Source: Pisaster brevispinus
Taxonomy: Eukaryota; Echinodermata; Asteroidea; Forcipulatida; Asteriidae
Assembly (NCBI GenBank): GCA_023634235.1
Contig: JAMKCF010000006.1
Location: 5,673,421 to 5,737,420 of the forward strand
Length of the DNA stretch: 64,000 nt
Direction: 5' to 3'
Part shown: piece by piece, positions 37,255 through 50,880 of the stretch
How the letters are laid out: every line of letters starts with the position of its first letter
How positions within the stretch are numbered: the stretch's first letter is position 1
Position numbers and translations under genes: made by a program
The notes under the pieces: model-generated
Database searches by the model: none
What the model saw: only the letters and a program-made list of their open reading frames with translations
Told to the model about the DNA's origin: nothing

Positions 37255-39250
37255 CTCAAAGTTGAATATTTGTAAGAAACCATAACTCATGAGACACATG
37301 TTGGATTTTGACAATCTACATAGCATCGGACAGGTCGATAATGGTTCAACAAACTGGTCAAAAATGTACGTCAAAGCGCACGTGTCTGTTGACCCACATT
37401 GTATGACAACGCTACATGTGCGAATTCATTTGGCGTCACTCGCTATTTCATTGTACATTGCACACCCAAATAATTAGAGTCCGTGTATTTTCAAAATCCA
37501 TACGTCATCTGAAAGATCTTGATAAAGTAAACAAAATGTAAATCCGTTTGATATTAACTTCCGGTTCAAACCGGAAGTTGAAATTTAATGTTTCAAAAAT
37601 TCATAACTCCTTAACCACACATTGGAATTTTACAAAATATACATCTTTGGGAAAGTATGTATCAACTTAAGAAACGATACACCAAATGTGACCCCATGTG
37701 ACCTTAACTTCCGGTTGAAACCGGAGGTTAGAACAAAAATCTTCAGTTGATATAAAATGTAGTCCAGTTAAAAAGTTTTCTATTTTCTGAAATAGGCCTA
37801 GCTGTAACTAAAAATGTTAACGCTTAGGGTCACCCCACGTTTACAGGTTTTTTTCTGGTCACTCTCCTTATCCTCGTTGACAGATTTTCCTGGATTTGGG
37901 CCGGCCTTATTTATCGATCCAATGCACAGACACAGGTATAGCCAGGCCAAGAATTGTAACTTGTTGGTAAGTGTATACGCAATTCCACAGAAATCCACGC
38001 CGCACGTTTTAGCTTTTCAAGGTTTACATAAGTGAACAAAATTGATTTAAACTGTGTTTCTACAAAATGCAAGGGAAGCTGAAAAAGATATAATTAAAAG
38101 GACTATCATGATGGTGACACAGATAATAAGGTTATATTGATGGCCCTTTATCTCAGATAATTTGTCTTCCTTGTCCGTACATGGCAGTGGTTGGTATAAC
38201 ATTGTTCTTAACACTGTTTTTGTTTCTTTATAATAACTGAGACAGGAAAGAAGTTACATATAAAAAACGGGCCAGTTGCAAAAATAACTATCAACAGTTT
38301 GTTTACAATGTCGACAGGTAGGCTAAGAAAAACTTTCAAACACCCAAAATAAACTTTGTCATGCTTTGGTTTCCTAGTTCCTGAGAGATCTGATCATCAA
38401 TACGGATTTTCTGACAAAGAATCTATTGAAATAGCTCATTGGTAAGTTTTCAACTCTTCTTGAATTCAATTTGACAAAAAGCTGAGTTCTGACGGCTAAA
38501 AATAACGAATGCAGTTGACGTTGGCTTTGTGCAGACCCCACCGGATTCTTTTGCGTTAAGCGTTTTCGTACACATCTGACCGTGTGCACATTTTGAAGAA
38601 CTCGTCCCCAAAAGATCAGGGCCGATTTAAGCAGAATATATTATTGCTTAACAAATTTCTGCTCATCAACAATTTACAGGAAGCCAGTCAAGATGGTACA
38701 TACTAAAAAGCGTTTTGGCTTGTAACCTTTTCTGATAAGCATAATTCTTTTATGCTCATGCAATGTTTGTGTTTAAACAGCTCTTTGAAAATTATTGAGT
38801 CCAGGACTGTAATTACCTGAAACATGGAGAGGAACAAACGACATGTTTACTACAGGTTGAAACCTCAGTGAATGTATGGTACGCGTCTGTGAGGGCGCTA
38901 TGACTTGGTTGTTAAATGTGCCTTACAATGAATGTGGTAACAATACATTCGAGGTTAGCGGATGGGTTTTAAGGAAACAAACTATTAATGAACAAAAATA
39001 AGGGTGTTCTGATCCGTCACACATTCAATAACTATTAAACGATTAATTGTTGTTTCCGTCCATCACTGTCAGTGATCAGAGTGGCAGTCTGTATCCCTTG
39101 CAATTTTTGTATTCGATTTAAAATGCTAGTATAATACTTGCTTTAATATTGTGCTTTACCGGTGACTCAATTTGTATTACAGTGACTTGATTGCATTGGT
39201 GTTTTTCTTTGCTTTTGTATTGACTCTATCGTGCAGGCTGGTGCATCGTG

Positions 39251-42200
39251 ATGGAGGAATCACTATCAGACACAATGGAGTTGCCGACTTTGGGAAGATC
39301 AATGCGAATAGGCACATTATACGATCTTCGTAGTGATGAGGTTATAACAACCACATGTGTAGCGCAGAGTATTAAAGAAAACGTAGGAGATCAACTGAAA
39401 GGAGGGGAACAGAAAGGACTGAAACTCAACATAATTCGGTCAGATTCGTTCGATGACAAATCAGTGGCTCTAGGTATTGATGCTTCCCTGAAGGCTAGTG
39501 TTCTGGGGGAATTAGTTAAGCCTGAGGCGGGTGCAAAATATCTGCTTGACCGACAGCCGCTAGACAGTCGATGTCGCCTCACTCTGCACGTCAAAACAAG
39601 CAATAAGTTTGAATGTCTGAAGCAGGAAGCGCTAGAAACCAGCCTGAAAGGCAAAACTCCTGACGTATTTGCACAAAATGGTAGGGCCACTCATGTGGTG
39701 AAGTCAATTTTGTATGGGTCAAACACGTTTATCGTATTTGATTACTGTGGGGGTGACGACAATGAGATTGCAGCAAAAGTCCTAAGTGACCTTGTAGACA
39801 AAATTGCAGCCATTAATTTCCAAGAAGAAATCGATATACCTGAATGTTTGGACCATCACGTACGGTGGAAGGTTTTTAGTGACTTGTCCCTCGAACGTAA
39901 CCCGGCGGATGTTGAAGGTGTTGTTAAATTTTTGACAGCATTGCTCAAATTGTCTGAAGTGAAAGCCATTCCGATTAAGGTGTTTTTATATCCACTGGGC
40001 AAGATAGATCCTAGATCTGCTCGGGTTTGTAGCGCTGTAAGTGACAGTCTCCCTGCACAGGCTCAGACTTTCCTTGAAGGTATAGAGGATTGTTTGATCA
40101 GAACCCATGAGATGGCGAACGACCAAATGTCCAAAGATTTCCTTCAGTTGAAAGAGAAGTTTGAGTTCTTCATACGTCTACTGACCGAGTACAAATCGAT
40201 TTACAAGAAAGAGCTAGCGCGCGTGCTGCCCCTAATCCGGAAAGGTAGTGATGGTGAGGGATGCATCAAAGACATGTTCCGGGGTGTTGATTCGTCACCA
40301 TTTAATCTGACGTCACTCAATGCTTGGGTACAAAGTAAGCGTAAAGAATTGAGTGCTGTCAAGCTTTACGTCAAGTTTCTCCCAGACGTAGAAATTGTGA
40401 AATCTCGTGAGAATTTAGACGATATCATCATGGATCCGAGTATCGAGAACGTGGTTTGCTTTACTTTCCGACTGAAGGGGAAAGAGGAAGGTTACTTGAG
40501 GGCGCTTTCTGAGTACATCGCAGAGAGAAAAGGTGGTAGTTACGAAGATACCCAATGGTATGACGATACGTCTTTGTTAAAAGATATGAGGCTTAAAGCA
40601 AAGCTTTTCACTGGGTTCTTTAAGAGCAATAACAAAGAAGACCGCACCAAGTTCATTGAGACCGGATTCGTACACGCCTTCTCTGGATCTGAAGGAAAAA
40701 GTGGTAGCATCGGCGGAACAGTAAATCTATTTGAGCAAGGCATGTTGACCCAAGAGGACTTTCAACCACCAAGTCAGCCTTTGGAACCGCGATGTGAAGT
40801 CATTGACCAACACTCAGTTACTCTGACATGGACTCAACCCAAGTTTGGCATGTCAAACGTTCAAAGGTACGCTGTCACGTACAGTGTATTTTGTGGTAAA
40901 AATGAACAAAAAGTTGAACCCCAAGAGATGCAAACAGAGAGTCTGGAAACCTTAGTTCAGATTGATAATCTAGAACCAAACCAATCCATACAGTTCCACG
41001 TGAAGGCCGTTTGCCCGGCAGGTGTAGGCCCCGAGAGTGAACGAAGTGCTGTGGCAACAACACTGTCGGCAAAGTCGCCTGAAAAACCCAAGTGCCGAAA
41101 TGTGACTGATTCCAGTGTCGTCCTTGAATGGAAACAGCCCGGTAAGATGGGAAAGGATGAAGTCATTGAAAGCTACGTCATCCAGTTGTTGGAAGCGGGG
41201 AACATAAGCAATGAAATCGATATTAATTCGTCCAAGAAGGAGTTCAAAATCAAGAAACTGGAGCCGAATACTACTTACACATTTCAGGTAGTCGCCTTGT
41301 ACGAGTCGGGCATAAAGAGTCCACCCAGTACCACCAGCGATCATTGTACAACACTTCCAGCAAGCCGGCCCGGAAAACCTGCAGCTGGTGATATCAAATC
41401 ATCTAGTGTCGTTATCACCTGGACCGATCCTACCTCTGTAGGACTGGGTGTAGAGCTAATTGACTACTTCATACAATACCTCAAAGTGAGCAATCGCAAG
41501 CAGAAGACTAAATCTGAAGATGGTTCGTGGGATAAGCATGTGCTGGAAAAGAAATGTACCGGAGCCAGCCCTTGTTTGATTCAAGATTTAGATCCAAATA
41601 CGACCTACGAGGCTAGGGTGACGCTAGTTTTCAGAGTGAAGAAGGGTAAGGATCCCATCATGATACCTAGCGTCATTAGCAATCCTTTCACCACGCTTCC
41701 TGCTGGTCCACCAATTGGTTTACAAGCCCGGCAGGTATCAGCGTCCCAGATCGAGATCAAGTGGACAAATCCCACTGTCGTTTGTCCTGAAGTGAAGCAC
41801 TACAAGGTTGAATACAGCAGCGATGACGACCCCGGAGTAGTAACACAGAAGACAGACGGTTCTTCCTGCAAGTTTGTTATCAAAGGAGTCAAATCTGGAA
41901 CGCACTACATCATCAACGTTTTTGGCTTTTGTGGGAATGCAGCAGCGGCGGGTGAAGTAAGCAAGGTGGAGTGTACGACCCGCAAACTCATCAAGCAAGA
42001 TGTAATTCAAATCTCAAAAATACTTCAACCTGGTGACCCGGATACCGGAAAGCCAACAATTTTCAAGTTGCCTCTTAATACGGTGTGTGCGAAGCCTAAG
42101 AGCCGTAGTTACAGCTTTGGTGACGGATCCAATATAGGAAGAGAACACAAAGTGATTATGCTTGTTGGCGTAACTGGTTCGGGAAAGAGCACCCTCATCA

Positions 42201-43663
42201 ACGCTATGGTCAATGATATCTTGGAAATAGAGTGGCATGATAAATACCGCTTCAAGGTGGTTGACGTTGGTGAAGGAAATGGAACTTCACAAGCTCATAG
42301 CCAGACCCAGGTTCTCACATCGTATACTCTGAGGGACGAAAACCTTCATTTACCCTATGATCTGACCATAATCGACACACCCGGCTTTGGCGATACTCGT
42401 GGTATTCAAAGAGATAAAGATATATTTGATCAGATTCGTGAGTTTTTCTTAGATGAGGAGTCTCACGGTATCGATCACATCGATGCTATTGGGTTTGTTG
42501 TCCAGGCTACGAATGTGCGGTTAACTCAAACCCAGAAGTATGTTTTCGATGCCATTTTGTCAGTGTTTGGAAAGGACATTGCTGACAACATACGTGTACT
42601 TGCAACATTCGCAGATGGAAAACAACCACCTGTTTTGGCGGCAGTGAAAGAAGCAAAAATCCCGTTCACAGGGCAAATGTTTAAATTCAACAATTCTGCC
42701 CTCTTTGCTGAAGTGAGGCTACCAAATCATCATCAGAATGGCGACAAAACGTCAAATAGAAAAGATCATGGACATTTTGATAGCATGTTCTGGGACATGG
42801 GCTCCAACAGTTTGAAGGTATTCTTTCAAGATGTGCAGACTCTGGAAGCTCGAAGTCTTCGCCTAACGAAAGAGGTGTTGGAGGAGAGAAAGCGTCTTGA
42901 GACTGCAGTCCAAGGTCTTCAGCCTCAGATCATGGTAGGAAACTGCAAATACGAATCTCTCAGAAAAGAGCAGCAGGTCCTTGAGGAGTGTGGAGCGCAA
43001 ATCGAAGCAAATAAAGACTTCAAGTTCACTTTGAAGGTTCCCAAGAGTAGAAAAGTAGATATAACTGGAGAGTACATAACCAACTGCACCAAATGCCACT
43101 TCACTTGTCACTACCCTTGTTATATCGGAGAAGACGAAAAGAAAGCCGGTTGTGCAGCCATGAAAGACGGAGTCTGTACTGTGTGTCCTGGGAAGTGCGC
43201 ATGGGATGTTCATTTCAATCAGCAGTACAGGTTCGAATACTACGAAGAGGAAGAAGAGAAGACGTACGATGAGATTGAGGCGAGATACAGAGATGCAACA
43301 GGAAAGAAGTTGACGGTTCAGCAAGTCATTCAAAAACACCTAGAAAGTTTGAAAGAGGTCCGAAGGCACGTATTTGCGTTAATAGCCGAAGCGCATAAAA
43401 GCGTCACACGTTTGGAAGAGATTGCACTGAAGGCAAACCCACTAAGTACTGTAGAGTACATCGACCTCCTGATTGAAGGCGAAAGACGCTCTGGCAAACC
43501 AGGCTGGCAGGACCGAGTCACTGGCTTAGAAGATGTGCGAAAAGAAGCAGACATCATTGGGAAAGTGAAGCATGCAAATTATGATCCGTTCAAAAAATTT
43601 GAAGCCAACATTACAGGCCAAGGCAAGAAGAAAAAGGGGTGGTGGTCCTCTTTATTTCAGTAG
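39251..43663 (+). CDS. SNTX-domain / FN3 x4 / P-loop GTPase protein, copy 2
   Basis: Intact tandem paralog of the gene at 12,820, 1,470 residues (one extra Ala near residue 895). All motifs are kept: G1 at 973-981, DTPG from 1042, TFAD near 1119 and every cysteine of the C-terminal cluster (from C1279). In the first 740 coding bases I count 11 amino-acid replacements and 4 silent changes against copy 1. Two short stretches are much more different: the residues after TFAD (GKQPP against VHRPP) and the loop inside the Cys cluster (YIGEDEKKAG against RIADDARKAS). The acceptor at 39,235-39,236 and the upstream candidate exons are preserved. Both genes look functional. Confidence 0.9.
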   Translation: MEESLSDTMELPTLGRSMRIGTLYDLRSDEVITTTCVAQSIKENVGDQLKGGEQKGLKLNIIRSDSFDDKSVALGIDASLKASVLGELVKPEAGAKYLLDRQPLDSRCRLTLHVKTSNKFECLKQEALETSLKGKTPDVFAQNGRATHVVKSILYGSNTFIVFDYCGGDDNEIAAKVLSDLVDKIAAINFQEEIDIPECLDHHVRWKVFSDLSLERNPADVEGVVKFLTALLKLSEVKAIPIKVFLYPLGKIDPRSARVCSAVSDSLPAQAQTFLEGIEDCLIRTHEMANDQMSKDFLQLKEKFEFFIRLLTEYKSIYKKELARVLPLIRKGSDGEGCIKDMFRGVDSSPFNLTSLNAWVQSKRKELSAVKLYVKFLPDVEIVKSRENLDDIIMDPSIENVVCFTFRLKGKEEGYLRALSEYIAERKGGSYEDTQWYDDTSLLKDMRLKAKLFTGFFKSNNKEDRTKFIETGFVHAFSGSEGKSGSIGGTVNLFEQGMLTQEDFQPPSQPLEPRCEVIDQHSVTLTWTQPKFGMSNVQRYAVTYSVFCGKNEQKVEPQEMQTESLETLVQIDNLEPNQSIQFHVKAVCPAGVGPESERSAVATTLSAKSPEKPKCRNVTDSSVVLEWKQPGKMGKDEVIESYVIQLLEAGNISNEIDINSSKKEFKIKKLEPNTTYTFQVVALYESGIKSPPSTTSDHCTTLPASRPGKPAAGDIKSSSVVITWTDPTSVGLGVELIDYFIQYLKVSNRKQKTKSEDGSWDKHVLEKKCTGASPCLIQDLDPNTTYEARVTLVFRVKKGKDPIMIPSVISNPFTTLPAGPPIGLQARQVSASQIEIKWTNPTVVCPEVKHYKVEYSSDDDPGVVTQKTDGSSCKFVIKGVKSGTHYIINVFGFCGNAAAAGEVSKVECTTRKLIKQDVIQISKILQPGDPDTGKPTIFKLPLNTVCAKPKSRSYSFGDGSNIGREHKVIMLVGVTGSGKSTLINAMVNDILEIEWHDKYRFKVVDVGEGNGTSQAHSQTQVLTSYTLRDENLHLPYDLTIIDTPGFGDTRGIQRDKDIFDQIREFFLDEESHGIDHIDAIGFVVQATNVRLTQTQKYVFDAILSVFGKDIADNIRVLATFADGKQPPVLAAVKEAKIPFTGQMFKFNNSALFAEVRLPNHHQNGDKTSNRKDHGHFDSMFWDMGSNSLKVFFQDVQTLEARSLRLTKEVLEERKRLETAVQGLQPQIMVGNCKYESLRKEQQVLEECGAQIEANKDFKFTLKVPKSRKVDITGEYITNCTKCHFTCHYPCYIGEDEKKAGCAAMKDGVCTVCPGKCAWDVHFNQQYRFEYYEEEEEKTYDEIEARYRDATGKKLTVQQVIQKHLESLKEVRRHVFALIAEAHKSVTRLEEIALKANPLSTVEYIDLLIEGERRSGKPGWQDRVTGLEDVRKEADIIGKVKHANYDPFKKFEANITGQGKKKKGWWSSLFQ

Positions 43664-46600
43664 AAAACACTCAACTTCCATGGTTTCCGTGGGAACAAAA
43701 AAGGGACGATTATTGTTTGTCTTAGTATGATTGACATCTCACTGGGATGTCTGCGTTTCATTGTTGTTTACAAAGTGTTTGACTAATCAAAACTACGTGT
43801 ATAGTCTGCGTTTGAAGTGCCGTCTTGGGATTGGCGAATTTGCATCTTCCTGTCTTTTCTGAGTTTGTATTAGTGACAGAAGCGAAGAAACTTTATGTCC
43901 AATAGCGTGTTTTTAATGTAATACACATTGTTTTAGTAAACTTTATGGTGTCATAGATTCCGCATATATTCTTCAAGGCAACACTGCAGCTATGGTTATT
44001 TGAATTTATCGTGGTATTTTTTTGCGTCGCGAGAGGACTTTACAATTTTAACTTCTCGGTTCTGGCATGGCAGCAAACTATTTTCATAACAAATATTGCA
44101 AACTTCGACGATTTGTAAACATTGGTCGTTTCCACCCGAAATTTCCACGGTTGCGAGGTTTACATTGACATTGCTTTTCTTTGTAAAATAAACGTAGATT
44201 TACAGACTTTCCGAATAGACTACTTGTAAAAACATAGTAGAAAATGTTTGCATTACTTAAAGAGGCCAAATCTCTCTTGTAACTACTCCTTTAACCTGTT
44301 TAAAGAGTTGTTCATGCACTAAAACAGTTGTCCATGCTCATTGCTCTGGTAGAATGCTTTGATTCGATATAAAGAAGTTGTGATTTACAATGTTTCTATC
44401 TATACCAACAAAATAATGTAACCAGAACTATGTCTTCGTAATACTATAGTGATTTAAACTGATAAAACAGTACGTAACCAATGGATGCACAGTATGTTTA
44501 ATCTAGCCAGTATGTTAACTATTCATTATTTAGTGGTGTACTATCTGTAAAAAATATTTTTTGTTTGTGAGTACATTAAAGCAGGCCCTAAAGGGAAAAA
44601 TAAGTTATCCTGCCACATGTAGTCGGTGGCAGAAAACAATGCGCAAAAATAGTGAAATGCAAAATAATGAATGTAAACATTAGTTAAACATTAACGCATT
44701 AGTCTAAGGAGCACATCGCCTTCAATTCTCTCGTAATTTTGCGGTTTGTAATTATTCCTTTACCTTTGTATGAGTTGGTCATGCAATAAAACATTTACAT
44801 ACGGCCCGCCATTTTGTGAAGTGAAGAATTTGGTTTGACAAAATGGCGGACCGTTTTCTGTCATGAAATCACACAAAAGCCGCATAAATCCAAGGTGAAA
44901 CATAATATTATTACTTAACAATTAGTTTCCAACTATATTCATTTCATGAAAACGCGTTTTCGCAAAAGCGCACCATCGGAATGCAACGTGTCCTTTCAAT
45001 GTCAAAGACTGTCTCTGTAGAACTCGTGAGAAATGTTAAATAGTCCTATGATTCATCATACAACTTGAAGTGTAAACTCGTGTTGATGTATAGCTCGAAC
45101 GGTATCAATTTCATCTCTAGTGTATTTTTGCGTTTTAGAAGTGTTAAGTTGTTTAATTTGTTTTGTGTTCAACTAGTGATATCGTAAAAACTGATTTTGT
45201 TTTTTACGGAACGCCATGTTAATCTTTCGGAGACTTTGTATTACAAAGTTAACCTTTTACCGAGACCGTCTGTACCACCCAACGATTGGCATACATGCGT
45301 TTGTGCTTGAAGCGTTGCTCAATACAAAACTATTGATACGAGCATGAATATAGAATGTATTGACAGATCACTGCGTTATTTGAACTCAACTTGTAACCAA
45401 ATTTCATATCATATGTTTATTTGTCTTAGAGTAGTATCGTGTATTATGGCTTACTATCGTTTAAGTAATTAATAATTATGTGAATGGTTTTAAAGTGTTT
45501 ATGTTTCTGATAAGTTTGCCTTGCGTGTAAGTTTTTGCTTTAAGTAAACATTTACTTCGGCGATAAACAGTTTGCTTATCATTTATACCTTTTATTTCAT
45601 GGCACTACAATAATCTAAACTTGTCAATGCTCTTCTAATGTGATTTAAAACGGATTGCTCCTTTTCATAAACCTTTCTTTAAAATTCCACTCTGTTTATA
45701 ACTAAGTGTCTCGCATATCCTCTTTGTTTTTATGCTCATTAAAACATTATGCACTTATTATTGTTGATATGTCCATGCTAATGGATATCCTTATTGCTCT
45801 TGTAGAACACTTTGATTCGATATAAAGAAGTTTTGATTTACATTTGTTCTATCTTTGCCAACAAAATAATGTAACCAGAACTATGTCTTTGTAAAAGTGA
45901 TTTAAACTGATAAAACAGTACGTAACCAATGGATGCACAGTATGTTTAATCTAGCCAGTATGTTAACTATTCATTATTTAGTGGTGTACTGTCTGTAAAA
46001 ATTATGTTTTGTTTGTGAGTACATTAAAGTAGGCGCTAAAGAGAAAAATAAGTTATCCTTCTACATGTAGTCGGTGGCAGAAAACAATGCGCAAAAATAG
46101 TGAAATGTAAAATAATGAATTTATTGCAAACTTTAGTTAAACATTAAAGCAGTAATCAAAGGAGCACATTGCCTTTAATTCTCTCGTAATTTTGCGGTTT
46201 GTAATTATTCCTTAACCTTTGTATGAGTTGTTCATGCAATAAAACATGTACGTACGGCCCGCCATTTTGTGGAGCAATGAATTTGGTTCGACAAAAATAA
46301 TAGCGGACCGTTTTCTGTTATGAAATCACACAAAGGCCGCATAATTTCAAGGTGAATCATATTATTCTACTTACAAATTAATTTCCAACTATATTCATTT
46401 CATGACAACGCGTTTTATGGCCAAAAAGGCGCAATTTCGGAAGGCAACGTGTCCCTTCAATGTCAAAGACTGTCTCTGTAGAACTCTGTTTAATTTGTTT
46501 TGTGTTCAACTAGTGATATCGTAAAAACTGATTTTGTTTTTTACGGAACGCCATGTTAACCTTTCGGAGACTTTGTATTACCAAGTTAACCTTTTACCGA

Positions 46601-49600
46601 GACCGTCTGTACCACCCAACGATTGGCATACATGCGTTTGTGCTTCAAGTGTTGCTCAATACAAAACTATTGTTACGGGCATGAATATAGATGCATTAAT
46701 TGAACTATAGTCAATTTGTAACCAGATGTCGTATCATATGTTTATTGGCCTTAGACTTGTATCGTATATGGTTTACTATCGTTTAAGTAATTAATAATTA
46801 TGTGAATGGTTTTAAAGTGTTTATCCTTCCGATAAGTTTGCCTTGCGTGTAAGTTTATACTTTTAGTACACATTTACATATTACTTCATTGTACTCAGTC
46901 AAATTGCTCAAATTCATATAATCTATACCGAAGGTGATAAACTGGACGGCTTTTTAAAAAACAGTTTCATTATCAACTACATTTTATTTCATGGTACTAC
47001 AATTATCCAAACTTGTCAGTGCTCTTCTAAGGTGATATAATACGGATTGCTCCTTGTCATAAACATTTCTTCGAAATGCTACTCTGTCTATAACAAAGTG
47101 TCTCATATATCCTCTTTGTTTTTATGCTCATTACAACATTATATGCACTTATTATTATTCTTTTGAGATATTTCCATGCTAATGAATATCGTTATTGCTC
47201 TTGTAGATCGCTTTGATTCGATATAAAGAAGTTGTGATTACAAAATAATGTAGCCAGAACTATGTCTTTGTAATAGCAATTTAAACTGATAAAAAAGTAC
47301 GTAACAAGTAGTTGCACAGTATGTTTAATCATGTCAATATGTCAACTATTCCTTATTTAGTGGTGTACTATCTGTAAGGATTGTATTGTTTGTGAGTACA
47401 TTTCATACACGAGATGCCTTAATGGGGAGAATCAGTTATCCCGCCAAATGGAGTCGGTGGCGTAAAACAATGCCCTAGTTAAAACAATAAATAAATAAAT
47501 ATCATTCTTACTTGACCAATTACAAGGAAATAAATTGTTCGACCCTTTGAAAAAAAAAATGTATCTGAGTGTGATCAAACTGTTGGCACTGTCACCACAG
47601 TGTGTACTAAACGTTATCACTGTGTAGAAACTATACCTCTCTGTGACTTGACCAACTGTGGACACACCAATAAAATATGTCAGAGTGACTTGGCCCATCA
47701 TTGTGGACACACTGTGGAGAACATGACAGTCTAATTCCAAACTCACTGGGGGGGGGGGGTGTTGCAGAAACATTTAAATTGCTTTCTGTCGGAAGTTTAC
47801 GGTTTTAAATAAACCCTCTTTAACAGTCAACCTTTAGTTTATGCTCTATAGGTCAGTCATTTAATGCCAAAATACAAATGAAACTTGGAAAATGTTTGTG
47901 TTGTTAAAAGTTTGAATTAGTATCAAACCCACTTGTTCATAAGTAAAATTCGATGAAGATTACAATCTACACCACATTTTTATCTGTTGCGTTGCTGTTG
48001 TAAAGTAACTTTACATATAAGAACTATATAAACAATCATCTCATTAAATTTCAGAACGTTACACTTTCTTGAAAGTGGAAAACATTTTTCCCAAAGCGTA
48101 TTTTAGTCTATTCCATCATTACATCAAAACGATTTAGAAATTGCTGTTTGCTGATTCTTTTCATGAACTATTGGCATAATATAATAACCACTCATCTATG
48201 ACTGGAAGTGTGTACTATGGACATAGGCATTCAAGGGCGGTATAGGCCTTGATGAATTCAATAGTTTACTCAGTATTCAACATTGCATGTGTTTTGATTA
48301 GTAAAATTTGAAACTATTTTGATTACGCATTTGAAAGTTTTGTATTAAAATGTCTAAATGTCTAAAAATGTACCTACTTGAAGTCTTCTATTTCACGAGC
48401 AACGCCATTATTCATAAGATTTGTACACACCTCAATGTTTACGTGATGGTCAAGGTCATTACTATACGTTCTGTGAAAACATCAATACATTGAACGAACA
48501 TGAACATGTATCTTTCAGACGTATCTCTTATAAAACTTGTTTTCTTGCGATTCTTGTTCTGCGAAAGCTTCACTGAGCATGTACTGGGTTCGTTACGATT
48601 GTTATGTTATAGACCACTTAATGGTGTGTTGAGGAAGTGTCATGTTCTTTGTAGAGGCAGAAAACGGTTAACAACATTCTTTTTTAAAACTTTAAATCAC
48701 TGAAAACTACTGACCATTCTAAATCTGATCTTACGCTAAAGTACTATAAAGGTGCATTGTAAAGACTGGTCATCAAAATTATACTTCACTTGTTTGGCAT
48801 GCAACTAACAACACTGTTATAATGTTGACTCTTTGTGTTGTCTCTATTGCTATTGGTGTTCACAACTCGTAATAAAGGTAACAATAAACAAATGCATGCG
48901 ATTTAAGGTACCATATTATAACATAAGTTGTGCAATGTTTTTATTGAAGTCTAGTTTGATTTTTGTTTTCTTCATTTGTTGATGCCATTGCAGGCAGTTG
49001 ACCTAACTCATAAGCGACTTAGAATATTCACACGAGTGGTGGGAAGGTCTAGACTCCCGTCCACCACTGCACCGTGAACGTCTGTTATATCAAGATTTCA
49101 CAATACACCTGATTTGTAGTGTTGCAGTTGAACTCAAAGAAGAGGTTTAGTGATCTTTCTACTGTGTAACATTTCTGTCTGAAAGTGGATTTGATATCCC
49201 GAAATCACCGATCTTATTTTGGTTGCAGCAATGAAACAAGCGCGCTCATAACATCACAGAATTGCTGATAATTATACAGTTTGTTCGTCATAATGTGACA
49301 GGGAAACAGCAGGGAAATCTGATGTGGTCGATGTTCTAGTTAAGCGCAGAGCGAAACGAGTAATCCCAAAGATGCAATTTGCAGGTTCAGTAAATATGTT
49401 GGTACACGATTGGGTAAGCATGAAAGCTCACTGAGCCAAACAGTAACAATCCTTCAAAGAATTGTTTCATTACATTTTCAAGTTGAGAATATTATTTGAC
49501 GGGCCTCTAATACACCATTGTTTGTCTGGATTGATTGCAGCAATCGAAAAACAACTTAAAATATATGTTGAGGCATCATCTTCAACGAGTGTCCACCAAT

Positions 49601-50559
49601 TCCCAAATAAACTGACATTTTAATGTAAGAACATAACTACCGACGAGAAGCCTGCGTGGGTCGCAAAAGGGGCCCATAATGGCCAACGCGAGTCCCACGT
49701 GGGGTATTTCATTTGTCTTCCTCCCCACATGATTCTGAACCCGAGATTCATATGGGACTCTTTGGCGGGCATCATCTTTTAGTAACCAACGAGTGACAGC
49801 CATTTCCCAAATAAACCAACATAACTCTTTGCAGAATCATTAGGAAAGTTGTACAAGAAAGTGAAAAAGACAGAACCAAAGAATCAAGAGGAAGAGCTTG
49901 AAGGGGTTGGTTCATCAACTATAATGTACTGAGCTTTTTCTTTCATAATTCACTCTACTATAGGCGGTGGGTGGAGGTAGCCAGACTTAAACTCAATTTG
50001 GCGACCTCCGTGATATTACTAATCACGATGAACCCCAGAATGGGTGTTACGATCGTACAACTTCGCCCACGCATGTACCTACCAATGTCATGACATTTCT
50101 CAAACGGGTAATACCCTCTATTCAACAAAGGTTGTTGCAATAATACAAAGAAGTCAGTTCATAGAGAGGTCACCGGTACTTTTTGGGGGCCTCAAAGGCA
50201 TGTCTATATCATTGATTCTTAATGGTTTTTTTCACCGATTGTGTATGCTAGTTTTTTTCGCTATTTTTTTTTGAGACGTCGCAATTTATTCTCGACCCGT
50301 GTTAGGTTTTGCAGTTTGTGAATTTGGGTCGTCAAGGAAGTCTGAGGTTATTTACAAAAACAATTGTCACTTATAATTTTTTAATATATGACTTTTATAA
50401 AATAGGCCTACTTTTAAGTTTAAGGTATGTCATGCTTTAGTATGTCATCGCAATTATGACTTTGTTAGCGTTAGAACATGCTAATTCATAATTATATGAG
50501 TCATAAATGTGATTTAGAATTTCAGTAATGAGATATAAGTTATTCGATAAACCCTAGAA

Positions 50560-50780
50560 TCCCCAATTCTGATCCAGTGTCTTGACCCCATTATCGGAGC
50601 CTGACCCCGGGGGTCAATACGGACCGGAGAATGGTTAAGAAGGGAATTAACTCGTTAGAACCAGTTTGACTTATTTCCGGGTCATTTTGACACTGGTTCC
50701 GATTCATACATCGACCCATGGCCAGGCTCTACAGGACACGGAATCTGGGCGGTCAATTTTGACCCAGGAGTTTTGAAAGT
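50560..50780. repeat. Dispersed repeat rich in TTGACCC / GGGTCAA
   Basis: Internal inverted GGGTCAA/TTGACCC motifs. Its end (TTGACCCAGGAGTTTTGAAAGT) resembles 58,775-58,800 (CTGACCCGGGAGTTTGTAAC), next to the telomere-type element at 58.4 kb, so the two loci share a repeat family. Confidence 0.5.
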
Positions 50781-50880
50781 GTAGTTATGAGTTATAGGCC
50801 TAACTATTATAGGACTTTCTTTTTTTCCCTCGATGTCCCTTTCCATACGGTACCTTGTCTCTTTTAATGGTCTCTTTCAC

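Larger units (their letters stand above)
26417..50490. repeat. Tandem segmental duplication, copy 2
   Basis: Direct-orientation second copy of the block at 1-24,085, with the same gene and repeat order. The real unit probably includes the 2.3 kb before it (24,085-26,416), because the period is 26.4 kb and the left end of copy 1 is cut by the window. Both copies of the large gene are intact. The right breakpoint is a ramp: near-identity until about 50,378, then about 110 bp of weak similarity. Confidence 0.97.
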
